Source of the DNA: Isohypsibius dastychi | Taxonomy: Eukaryota > Tardigrada > Eutardigrada > Parachela > Isohypsibiidae | DNA: 30,457 nt | Direction of reading: 5' to 3' | Assembly: GCA_034696485.1 (NCBI GenBank) | Contig: JAQIWT010000165.1 | Location: 1-30,457, forward strand | Shown: positions 21,831 to 30,457 of the stretch, piece by piece | How the letters are laid out: every line of letters starts with the position of its first letter | How positions within the stretch are numbered: position 1 is the first letter of the stretch | Notes under the pieces: model-generated | Told to the model about the DNA's origin: nothing | The model's input: only the letters and a program-made list of their open reading frames with translations | Database searches by the model: none | Program-made: the position numbers and the translations under genes

Positions 21831-22156
21831 AGTGGGTGTTACGTCATTCCCGGTTGCGCTAACACGCAAAAGAACGAAGAAACCGAAATGAATTTTTTCA
21901 ACAGAGCCACTGTCTTTCCCACCTGAGCGGACAGCCCCCTCGAGGTCTAGCCTGCAAATTACCTGTTACAATACACATAATTTGATTCGTAACAGAATAC
22001 CATATGGTACCAGCAATAAAGTCTCTGAACTTCCAGATAAAAAACCATATGTTTGGAGAAAACCCATCTTGGAAAACCATCCATCTGAATAATTGTATTA
22101 CTAAAACAGTTGTGATTTTTGAGATTTTAAGAATAAGCATGTGAATTTTTGGATCA

Positions 22157-22355
22157 TTACATCGCTTTGTCGCGTATTGCGGTCAGTCTGCATGGGTTCA
22201 GAATTTGATTGACCGAGAGAACATTTTACTTGGCCTGCCGTGCGAATCGGAAAAATCTAACAAAGTCCTCGAAGTAACGGCATCACGTCCGGACCTGGAA
22301 ATACTCCCGGCTGGTGGTGAAACTGAACATGATGAACGAGGAACCAATTTGAGCG
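22157..22355 (+). pseudogene. Orphan exon of an ABCC (MRP-type) ABC transporter, NBD1
   Basis: The frame reads RFVAYCGQSAWVQNLIDREN, then ILLGLPCESEKSNKVLEV, RPDLEILPAGGETEHDERG and TNLSG before a donor (AGCG|GTAAAC at 22356). These are the Q-loop (YCxQxAWVQN), the xRENILxG segment, the xPDLEILPxGxxTEIGExG segment and the first half of the LSGGQ signature of ABCC nucleotide-binding domain 1. The Walker A exon upstream and the GQ/Walker B/H-loop exon downstream are not in the window. A stop lies just upstream (22141) with no acceptor between, so the 5' edge looks broken. ABCC proteins export conjugated organic anions using ATP. I judge it a relic or a stray copied exon rather than part of a working gene here. 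Confidence 0.75.
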
Positions 22356-22675
22356 GTAAACTCATTGCTCTCAAACTAAAACGACTTATTCTGTTAACGT
22401 TAGAAAGACGTGAAGCCACTGGGGCATTCTGGCAGAATTTGAAATATACCTCTGCCGGCGCCTGCGGAACGATAACCGCAAGGTGCCCTTGAGTATTCCC
22501 GCTACCAAAGATTGAGTTTGAGCCTGATGCAGTGCACTGAAGTGCACAGGCATGATGAAACTTTTGATGTCTACCACCAAGTCGTTCTGTAGTTCCAACA
22601 TCCAAATCTGAGTTTGCCAAACACAACGGAAGGTTCCTTTCCGGCTTCCTCAGCATATCTCCTGATGCATTGAAC

Positions 22676-24353
22676 TCATTTGAGGAAATGTGAAGTTTTC
22701 GTTGTTATCTCCTCCGATGCTATGGTACGGTACACAGTTCGATACTTTCGAGGTTGGTTTCATCAAAAATATTCAAGGCCTTCATGAACTCACCACGCTT
22801 CCGGTATCGGTATCTCTCCAAATGCTTTTTTGCAATCAGAGCATCGTATCCGGGTTTGAGCTCACAATATTTCTTAATAAGAGGAAACTGAACCACTTGT
22901 GTTTTTGGCCAGCTCCTCGGCCGTCTATATTGTGTTTCCGATAGCAACCAAACGCAGTCCCGGCCACATGTAGTTTGGAATGTTTATAGAAATAATATCG
23001 TCCAACGCAGTAACATCTAACACGTCATATTTTGAACGTGAAAATCATATAGATCTTAGACGTGATGTTTAACAAAACAAACAGTCTGTTAACACGGGTA
23101 AAAGGATATCACAGTTCAAACAAAGTATCTTCAATGACAATCCGGCTAAGGACAAACCTCTAATTCAATAACCATCTGATAATGCATAAAAAATTATCCG
23201 TATCACAGGCGGAAAAAATAATACTGTCAAAAACGATTCGCCTTTTAGGATGGCATGGAAATGTCTACTGGCAATGTCCCGATTTTTATTCCGATGAGTA
23301 CTCATAAGACTGCGTTCATGATGACCAGAGCTTTGGCCTTCTCCATGCCTTAAAACATGCTTAATTTTCCTAGATAACATAATTCCAATGAAAAAACATG
23401 GTCATGTCACATTGCATGAAAACTAACTAGTGGTTGTGTTGTGTTGAATTGCGGATTTCTGTTCATGAAGTCGTTGGTGAAGACAAAGTTCTGAATGTTC
23501 GGAGGTCGGTGACGTGGTCCACCTGGCGCCACTGCTCGTGGAAAACGGAAGTTTTGGTTGAAAAATTCAGCTTGCATGCGAAAGTTATTGGCGATGTGCG
23601 GATGAAGATAAATGTGGTTTTGGACATCGACGTGTGGATGGTGCGCTGGATGCTGAAATAATGGATAATGGAGGCATTGGTGGGGCGGGGGGGGGGGGGC
23701 ACCTTGTATTTGACCCTAAAGAGCTGGAATCTAGAACAATTCACATTCCAAGTGATTTGGAATCCAATAGTAATTCCAATGCCAAAAGCTGGCCATGATG
23801 CAGGATTTTCTGGAAATAATACGAATCTGAATATGACAGCAGAATACAGTTAATTCGGCAAATGTTTACCTGCTCATTTTCCTTTCTGAAATCAAGAGCG
23901 ACCAAACTCAACAGCTTTTAGAGTAAAACTGCGATTGGGAGGTGGGTGATTAACCAAAAAATTCTCTTGTTGTAAAGTCATAAGAGAGAAGGAGAGAACA
24001 ATGACCCAAGGTGGGACTGAGAGGCAGACAGGCCAGTGGGAAAGCAAGTCCTTATCAGTTGTTCACTTCACAAAACACTGTCGCCTTAGCTGCTTCCTGG
24101 TCATTTCGTACTTTTTAAAATGATTAATGGTGTTTTGCTCATCACTGAGGTCAAGAATGAAGATAAGCGTGAGACAGTGCGTGTTTGTCAGATTCGGCTG
24201 CATTATTAACAACATTTTTTGATTGAAATACGTTAGGTTATCAAAGTACCAGATTTGTCTTTGGTGTACCGTAGTGCACACCTTGAATCTCCGATGAGCT
24301 TTATCGTTTTTCATGTATGAAGGTTTTCGGATGAACAGTTCTCCAGAGACTTG
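22676..24353 (-). CDS. Unrecognised multi-exon gene with a His/Pro/Asn-rich exon
   Basis: Supported minus-strand exons: 24353-24072 (acceptor GTTTCAG, phase 0; FIRKPSYMKNDKAHRRFK, QIWYFDNLTYFNQK, INHFKKYEMTRKQLRRQC), 23715-23428 (donor CTA|GTTAGT), 22924-22794 (VVQFPLIKKYCELKPGYDAL, donor GTGAGT) and 22719-22676 (EEITTKTSHFLK, stop). The 96-codon middle exon begins with a Pro run encoded by 13 consecutive C and continues with HPAHHPHVDVQNHIYLHPH and PGGPRHRPPNIQN, a low-complexity composition often seen in transcription factors or adaptors. Phases 24072/23715 and 22794/22719 agree. Between 23428 and 22924 the phase does not agree, so one exon is missing; 23375-23165 (GQSSGHHERSLMSTHRNKN) is a candidate. 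The start lies above 24353. No domain is recognised. Confidence 0.5.
23687..23699. repeat. Homopolymer, 13 G (+ strand)
   Basis: Thirteen consecutive G on the plus strand encode part of a polyproline stretch on the minus strand. This is a slippage-prone site, so the frame in this exon depends on the count being right. Confidence 0.9.
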
Positions 24354-24499
24354 CTGAAACACAGCGTATCAGGTGGATGATTATCAGTTGGTCTAGTTTG
24401 GCAAAAATTTCACAAGGTCCAAAAAGCACTTCTCTATTCGTCCTCTTGAACACGATCTACTCAAGGGTACATATTTAATCATGTGTATCTATCGCGGGC

Positions 24500-24939
24500 T
24501 TAGCGCATGACCAGCCACAGAGCTTCGGTAAAGCATTTAACATAAGTCAATTTTTGTATTATGGTCATTGCGCTGATCAATTTAGCGATCTTTTGACTGA
24601 ATTTATTACCGCTGTTATGTAACTCATCACCTGGCTCAAATTCTGCAACGCAGATCGGGGAGGTTACACGATGGAAACTGTCAGTATTTTGTGCCCATGT
24701 TGAAGAAACTCCTAAACTTCGTCTCTTTACAATGTACATGATTTGCTCACGCAGAACACTGAGTTGTGTAAAATTTCGAAAAATGTTATTTTTTTGCCTA
24801 TCAACAGACTCCCATCGCCAACCTGATCGCGCCGGAGGTTCATCAGCTCGACTGCCAAGCAAAACAGAACAAGAGTGATTTTTTCAGGAATAATGAATGG
24901 CAACTCAGGGATCCAAGCAGCTCGATTAGTGAGACTCAA
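24500..24939 (-). CDS. Possible upstream exons, unassigned
   Basis: Two overlapping minus-strand frames look coding-like: 24939-24823 (WIPELPFIIPEKITLVLFCL, donor GATCAG|GTTGGC) and ~24700-24500 (TSPICVAEFEPGDELHN). They may be 5' exons of the gene at 22676-24353, but splice phases were not resolved. No family is recognised. Confidence 0.3.
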
Positions 24940-24996
24940 ACAATGAGGTCCATCATTTTACATGTAATAAGACTAAGGGTTTCCTCGTTCGTACGG

Positions 24997-25032
24997 TATA
25001 AAAGCACGCTTGCTGAAGTTTGAATCTTCAGT
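24997..25032 (+). promoter_or_regulatory. TATA box with spaced initiator
   Basis: TATAAAAG at 24997-25004 is followed 33 bp later by an initiator-like TTCAGTG (A at 25030). This is the clearest core promoter in the window. A short ATG frame begins at 25164 (MPRSKGFPAVAMTDS), ends at TAA about 72 bp later and stays open beyond the stop for some 36 codons (LNVFEPTSILPKHGRPFTA). Confidence 0.5.
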
Positions 25033-25163
25033 GCTTCTTTTTTTGGGATGTTTTGCCAGTCTGGAACCTTCTCTTCTAAATTCTGCATTCGCTCTCCAAG
25101 TCAATTCTATTGCAAGTCGCATTTCTTCAGCCAATTTCAACCTTTCTCCGATTCTTTGCAATC

Positions 25164-25346
25164 ATGCCTCGTTCGAAGGGATTCCCTGCAGTCGCCATGA
25201 CTGATTCAACTGTCATCCAGCGCCGTCTCGTCGAATAAGGTGAAATAACTACTATCAACGAGCAAGAATCGCAGCTAAATGTATTTGAACCAACTTCTAT
25301 CCTACCAAAGCACGGTCGTCCATTCACCGCTTGCCAGAAAACATAA
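25164..25346 (+). pseudogene. Short frame behind the TATA promoter, interrupted once
   Basis: MPRSKGFPAVAMTDSTVIQ runs 24 codons to a TAA, then the same frame continues to TAA at 25344-25346 through LNVFEPTSILPKHGRPFTA. It could be a broken small gene, a first exon, or chance. No family is recognised. Confidence 0.25.
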
Positions 25347-25497
25347 ATCTTTTTTCCTGTGGCGATTCTGTTTTTTGTTCTTCGTTATGGATTTGTTTTC
25401 CTGTTTCGTGCTTTGCTCTCTCTCTGGGTTTGGCTAAATTGTAACCGTTTCTCAGTGCACCAAGGAGTGCTGGCCGTTTTTCGTTACAGCACTTTCG

Positions 25498-25518
25498 TTA
25501 CAGCAATATTTGCTGTAA
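25498..25518. repeat. 21-bp near-perfect palindrome
   Basis: TTACAGCA-ATATT-TGCTGTAA has perfect 8-bp arms. TTCGTTACAGCA is also duplicated in tandem just upstream (about 25480-25506). Confidence 0.7.
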
Positions 25519-25943
25519 TTCCGACGATTTTATGTACTGATCGACTTCCCTGACATCTCCGCTGCCCGTCAATGCTACCTTGGCTTAAGGAAGACATTCG
25601 TCGGTGGAAAAAAGACTCATCGTGACTTATGTAGTTGCATCTACCAAAATTGATCGTTTCGAGAAAGTCGACAAGTTGTCTGCATCAGCCGATCCATCGG
25701 GTTTACATGTGAGGCAGTAATTATTCGCGGGTAAGTCACAAAATCGGTAAGCTGTCTACATCTCAGGTCCGCACAACCAGAAGCCGAGCTCATCAACCTT
25801 GGTTTCATGTGGAGCCTTGCCATGGTAGGCGTTTCTGACATAAAAAACACCCGCTGAAAAGTAGAAGAATGATATCAATGCGCACGAAGATGGGATTGCC
25901 AAGCAAGCCGTCTATGGTGGGCTAATCAAGACACGAATTGTGA

Positions 25944-26690
25944 TTAGTATAAGAATGGGGATTGTTCCTCATATAAGTGGCTCACCGCTCCATCGCCATA
26001 TAATGTTTGTGTGTACAGGACGACATTGGCTTTGGTCCGAATGTTGACGCGGTTCCCATCCATGAGACCAATAAACTGTTCCAAAAGCGCGTCTATCCTA
26101 TTGTCTCTGGTGTATTCGATTTGGATGTTAAACTTCTTCTGTTGCAACTAAAATAGAGTGCCTCTTGGTTAAAATGAAAGAAGCAGTATAAGTGTGATTC
26201 TTACATCGGAGAGTTTTAAATTTGAAGTCTGATGCAAAATTGCACTAACAGCGACAGTTTTCACCGGCGGCATCAAGTCTCGCTGTCCTGCTATATCAAC
26301 AATGACGGCTTCCTTCAAATCTTCTGCCGCCGTCAAGAGATTAATGTCTACCCAAGTCTTCTTACGCTCCTCGACCACTCCCAACAATCTATCCTCACCA
26401 AAATGGTTGATCGATTCGTTCAATTCAACGATGAGGCGCAAGAGTTGCTCTGGTGACATGGCAGAGCATTCGACGGCGTGTTCTATTGAGCCAGGCGAGA
26501 TGGGATCCTTCGAGATGACTTGATAAGATGACCTTTTTGCAGCAGACGCACTTGGACGACGTGTCAGATCCGGTTGAATGTTGTATGCGTGGAATGTTGT
26601 ATATAATCGGTTTGGTTCGATGTCGGAACGTTCACGCTTCGCAGTTTCTCGTAGAAATGAACAAATTCCAAGTGATCACGAAAATCACAA
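25944..26690 (-). CDS. Unrecognised gene, 3' two exons
   Basis: A long open frame (about 26690-26205) reads FHAYNIQPDLTRRPSASAAK, then SPEQLLRLIVELNESINHFG, ERKKTWVDINLLTAAEDLKE and AVIVDIAGQRDLMPP, ending at donor GAT|GTAAGA. It joins in phase to the last exon, 26147-25944 (acceptor TTTTAG; FNIQIEYTRDNRIDALLEQF, NVVLYTQTLYGDG, stop). Composition and splice signals indicate a real protein of at least 220 residues, mostly helical. The 5' end is unclear: the frame is open from about 26690 without a clear start, and an overlapping frame at 26780-26600 carries a zinc-finger-like CLICEMDVECEQNCDFRDH with H-x4-H after it. No known domain is recognised. Confidence 0.5.
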
Positions 26691-26784
26691 TTCTGTTCAC
26701 ATTCAACGTCCATTTCGCAGATTAAGCAGTTGGCAACAAACATGCCCGTATTTATTATATTTGTAGCAACACGTCTAGTTGATT

Positions 26785-28677
26785 TCACTCCTCCACAAAC
26801 TGCTTGATCAACTCAACCGGAGGAAATCTGTAAGGTTAATATAATACATGCATATGCTTTCGTAACATCAACGTTAGTGATATTAACGTGATCCATTCCT
26901 GCCATTCGAAATGTCCGTATGCATAAAAGTAATCGCGGTACTCTTCAGCCGATATTTGACCCAATTCCATATTCATACTTGACAGCGTCCAAATGGGTCG
27001 TTGTCGTTGTTTGGGTCACAACACAACTGCTTCAGTTGTCTGGGTGTGTAGCCATAGCTCCTGTAGATAAAACGCAAAGCATTCTGGATTGATGCCGAAT
27101 TATCATAAATGACTTCATATTGATTATCACTAACAACTGTCAGACACACGGTGTTCATTGGAATCTGAACTTGTGTAAAATAGATAAACGTCCGTTTGTG
27201 TAACGTTGAATTAAGCGGTGGTTTTCACACGAATTGAGACGATGACCCTGATTTGACTACTGAATATTAAAACAAAAATCGAAACACGTGGTTTTCTTTC
27301 CAAACTCCTGAAACTTGACACTTGACAGAAATCCGCGACATATAAACTCATGTCTCAAGTCTTACCGATGATCAACGGTCCGTCAGGTAGTTTCGCCTTC
27401 ACATCGTTGACTGATCTGAGGTTTATCATTTGACATGGCATGTTTCGAGATGGGTAAGCGTAGTCGATGCTTCTAGAACGAAAGCTTATGAAAATAATAA
27501 CGAACGTTGTATGGTTAGATTATGAAACTCATCTAACGTACTTTCCATTCATAGTTTGCTTGTGACAACTCCGCCAATGTTTCACAAAGGCGTCATATGA
27601 TCTGTTGCTGGATATACGTTGATTACAGCCGGGATGCGAACACGTAGCACTTCGAGTTTGTAAGGCTTGTTCAAGACCACAGACGGGTTCGTGACGATAA
27701 AACAGCATTCGATAAACACGGGAGAGTGTCCAGATGTCCAACGGTGTTTGTGGTGTCAGTGCGACGGTACTGACATTCTCATCCACAACTGAATATGATT
27801 CACACTTGATAATGTTCTTTCGGGACACTTGGAAATATCGACAGAAGTGGATTTGACGCAAAATGAAGGCCGTTGACTCATGAATCTGATTGATGTTACT
27901 CGATCAATTGTCGGTTAGTGAAATGTGCAACAAGTGGGTGATCCACATCCACGCTCGCACCCACACCCACACTGCTATCACAGAGTGGATTCTTTTAAAA
28001 ACTGAGATCAACTTTGAGTAGGGTTTGTCTGCTTGCTGTGAATTTTCTGGCCTTTTTTCTGACGCATGCATAATATTGCACCTTTCTCGATGGAAATTGG
28101 TTGAGTTTTATCACCAAAACGTGCTATCGGTTGCCATTGAGACACTGACATAAACTGCGTTTTGGTTGATTTATTTGATCATGGTTCAGCCAGCAAAATT
28201 GTAAATATGTCACGTTTTACTGTCTACAAAGAGTTATGATGTTGTTTCTAGAAGCGAAGCTGCGCGAGAGTATCACAAGTATGAGTTTTGCGCCAAAGTA
28301 CGTTCATGTGAGCAGTTGTGGAAGGCACAGGTGACGAAGTTTGAAGAGAAACGAGGTATTCGTTCGTGTTTGTTGTGGTTTTCCAGATCATAACGCGAAC
28401 CAATCGTGTGGTGTTCTTCGTTGTAGATAAACTGGAGAGGATTGTAACGGAATTTCGGAATCTCGAGGTGAAACGATCGGATGATGAGTATATCTATCGT
28501 TGGTTGGATGTCAGAAATAAGAAGAAACAATGAAGTTCCCAAGCTGAGTTTCCGGAGGAAATCAGGGCACATGCTCTTATCCACTGTGGGCTTTACATGT
28601 TGCACGGAAACCCCCATCAGACGTTGGTCAGTCAGCGCGAAGGCAATTTGATTTGTGGTAGGAGTGAGTTGTTTCAT
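26785..28677 (-). CDS. Unrecognised multi-exon gene with CxxxxC zinc-finger-like motifs
   Basis: Exons in order: 28677-~28300 (ATG at 28677; IPKFRYNPLQFIYNEEHH, then CAFHNCSHERTLAQNSY), ~27905-27542 (PQTPLDIWTLSRVYRMLF, then CSHPGCNQRISSNRSYDAF and VKHWRSCH), 27472-27366 (YPSRNMPCQMINLRSVNDV), 27169-26979 (QIPMNTVCLTVVSDNQYEV), 26940-26888 (YRDYFYAYGHFEWQEW) and 26827-26785 (FPPVELIKQFVEE, stop). From 27542 onward all splice phases agree. The finger pattern C-x4-C-x15-H-x4-H appears complete once; its first half (CAFHNC) also occurs in the first exon, so it is probably a repeated finger. That suggests nucleic-acid binding. The join between the first two exons is unresolved and the intron 26941-26978 is only 38 bp. 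No family name can be given. Confidence 0.55.
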
Positions 28678-28689
28678 GCAAATTCCATT

Positions 28690-29220
28690 TATCTTTTTGA
28701 GGCTCTTTTATTCTTCCGATAGAAAGCGAAATTCTCAATCTAAACGTAGCGACGGAGGAATGCGTGAGCTTTTGGGCTGATCAAATGAATGATTCTAGTT
28801 GCGGTGAATCAGTTCATTCAGGCTCTTAGATTCTGAGCCGATAAATTAGGGCTTTCCGTTTTGCAAACCCTAGAGCATCGCGGATCAGTGAGGGGTTTGT
28901 CTTTATTCTGAACCAGAGTGTGCATTTACAGTTGAATCACCACTTTTCGTCTTACACAACATCATAAATGGGCATTTGAAGCTTCAGTACATAGTTCATT
29001 GATGGAGTGCAGAGGACGTGGATACAAGATACTTAGAGGTATGAAATCGGGGACCTTCCCAAACAAGAATGTAGGTATGAGCCAGTTGATGTATTTTGCG
29101 ACCGATTCCACCATTAAACGACAAAAATGAGTAGATAAAGTTGATTGAAGTTCAGAGGTCGACCTCCGGCAGACTCAAAACGTCGATTCCCGATCTCCGG
29201 TTTTTAATTTTTTGATCTTA
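28690..29220. other. No gene seen
   Basis: AT-rich sequence without supported exons or repeats on either strand. Confidence 0.5.
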
Positions 29221-29236
29221 CGTGCGAGGTATCAAC

Positions 29237-29520
29237 ATGTCAACATATGGCAAAGTCATGGATGAACCTGATCAACGTATCAGAGATTGGTTCTGGTGTA
29301 TGTCGTCTAGCGACGCTATTTGTCAGCAGTTTCGTTTTCAACACCCAGCTCCCTTAGCTCAAGTTCATAAAGTGATTAAACCAAATCAGACCGTTTATGA
29401 CTATGATAGAAACGATTCAGAAGACGGACCTCAAGGAGCCCTCCATAAAATTAACCAAACAATCTTCCGGAATTGAAACTTTAATACCAGTTATCATATC
29501 AGTCCGCCCGGGAGAAAGGT
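29237..29520 (+). CDS. Short spliced gene candidate
   Basis: The ATG at 29237 opens MSTYGKVMDEPDQRIRDWFW and then CQQFRFQHPAPLAQVHK, ending in phase 0 at 29371 (GTGATT). Acceptor GATTCAG at 29420 leads in phase to TDLKEPSIKLTKQSSGIETL and IPVIISVRPGERS, with a possible donor (GAAAG|GTCCAC) near 29518. The intron would be 49 bp, similar to others here. Unspliced, the first frame runs to 29476. Composition looks coding in both parts. No domain is recognised. An AT microsatellite follows at once. Confidence 0.4.
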
Positions 29521-29566
29521 CCACAATCGCTCAGAATGATCATGAACAGCTGATATGGATCGCCAG

Positions 29567-29612
<46 letters not shown>

Positions 29613-29618
29613 ATATAT
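29567..29618. repeat. (AT)n microsatellite
   Basis: About 52 bp of AT repeats with two single-base interruptions. Confidence 0.95.
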
Positions 29619-29668
29619 CGATATCTCTTCAAACCACTTCCCATAACCCTTGATCCGTATGCGCATAC

Positions 29669-30405
29669 CGCGGTCGTTTCAGATTTGAACTGATGACGAC
29701 TATTCGCTTGTAAGCTTTCATACAACGAATGCCCATCGGAATTCGGATAATGGAACTAGTGAGCAGGAGTTCGAGATTTCGGATTTTTGACCTCATCGTA
29801 TTCAGGTTAAACTGCACCTCTCCCAAAAAATCAACTTGAAGAACAGCTGCATATGCCCATTCTATTCTGAAAAGTTGAAGTTCAGGCAACGATGCAAAAA
29901 TCTAAGCGAAGTCATTGAAGCGAGCGAGTCATTCAACAGACTCCAGATGAACTGAAGCGCATTTAAGCGTACAGAAAACTTATGTTCCATTTGAGATTTA
30001 AGAAAGCACTTGATAGTTATCCAGCCAGTTTTCCTCTATTCGCCAACACTATGTTTCGCCGCTTTGAATCTTACTTGCCCGACGACTAGCTGGATTCCCA
30101 ACAAATCGCGATTCCCCACGTCAGTTTGAAAAGTCCTGGCTTGCCCGCAGTCGTTCTTCCCAAAAGGAGATACAAGATAGTTGCCTCGAGGATTCTGTGT
30201 CTCATTCTTACGCAGGAAAGATTCTCAATGGTGCTTGAACGCGGACGTTTTGATTGCTCATACGGCTTCTCAAAAGCAGTAACAAGAGAGCTGCCCACAC
30301 GCAACTGAGCCAGTATCGACTTATTTTAGACTTTATAATTGATTTTTGCAATATTTTGTTGCGGTTAAGACCGAACAACGTGTGTGGCGGCTTCGTCTTC
30401 GTCAT
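29669..30405 (-). CDS. Type II membrane protein, 5' two exons
   Basis: The ATG at 30405-30403 begins MTKTKPPHTLFGLNRNKILQ, a basic cytosolic N-terminus, followed by WLSCVWAALLLLLLRS, a signal anchor. The first exon ends at 30212 (CCTGC|GTAAGA). It joins in phase to 29866-29669 (acceptor TTTTCAG), restoring an Ala codon, and reads IEWAYAAVLQVDFLGEVQFN, LLLTSSIIRIPMGIRCMK and AYKRIVVISSNLKRPR before a donor (CGCG|GTATGC). A short N-terminal tail and one anchor are the layout of Golgi glycosyltransferases or similar type II proteins, but no catalytic motif is visible yet. Later exons lie below 29669 and were not found. The gene's 5' flank is the (TTC)n tract. Confidence 0.5.
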
Positions 30406-30412
30406 TTTAGTT

Positions 30413-30457
30413 TTCTTCTTCTTCTTCTTCTTCTTCTTCTTCTTCTTCTTCTTCTTC
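30413..30457. repeat. (TTC)n microsatellite at window end
   Basis: Fifteen TTC units (GAA on the other strand) run to the end of the window. The tract starts 8 bp upstream of the minus-strand ATG at 30405, so it is probably 5' UTR or promoter of that gene. Confidence 0.9.

Noticed and set aside
22198-22656. 152-codon minus-strand frame
   Set aside because: It is antisense to the ABCC exon, whose family match is specific.
29540-29725. Frames full of YIYIYI repeats
   Set aside because: They are translations of the AT microsatellite.
1-30457. CRISPR arrays, operons, defence or toxin-antitoxin systems
   Set aside because: The spliced genes show this is animal nuclear DNA; no regularly spaced repeats or bacterial-type gene clusters were seen.

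Overview
The window comes from a compact animal (metazoan) genome. Protein-coding genes are broken into small exons by short GT-AG introns (many 37-90 bp), MCTS1 and a digestive-type M14 carboxypeptidase are present, and a Ty3/gypsy-type retroelement has env-like reading frames. Microsatellites and TIR-only DNA elements are scattered through it. Tiny introns and close gene spacing would suit a small-genome invertebrate such as a nematode or tardigrade, but I cannot fix the species. There is no operon, CRISPR array, rRNA or convincing tRNA.

Layout. 1-1172 (+): the last two exons of MCTS1. 1364-4319 (+): a complete seven-exon secreted metallocarboxypeptidase whose second intron carries a 620-bp foldback element. 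4320-5490: mostly featureless, with CACT/CT repeats. About 5880-9397 (-): an unrecognised many-exon gene with one clear membrane segment. 9461-13947 (+): a decayed, 5'-truncated Ty3/gypsy element (integrase C-terminal part, Pol tail, env-like protein), followed by a possible 3' LTR promoter near 14094-14118. 14837-15711: ambiguous open frames, including a broken membrane-anchor segment. 15880-17605 (-): a gene with a PR/SET domain. 19764-20104 (+): a small secreted-peptide candidate ending on a polyadenylation signal. 21615-21822: a 208-bp TIR element flanked by a short direct repeat. 22157-22355 (+): an orphan exon of an ABCC (MRP-type) transporter. 22676-24353 (-): an unrecognised gene with a His/Pro/Asn-rich exon. 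25944-26690 (-) and 26785-28677 (-): two unrecognised genes, the second with CxxxxC zinc-finger-like motifs. 29237-29520 (+): a short spliced gene candidate beside an AT microsatellite. 29669-30405 (-): the start of a type II membrane protein gene, with a (TTC/GAA)n tract just upstream.

Most minus-strand genes were recognised by joining open segments at phase-compatible splice sites by eye. Their exon edges are inference unless stated. The neighbouring genes show no common pathway. The most notable structure is the mobile-element load: a foldback MITE inside a conserved gene, a decayed env-bearing retroelement beside a host exon, a small TIR element, and an orphan transporter exon. I found no clear case for a wholly new biological system.
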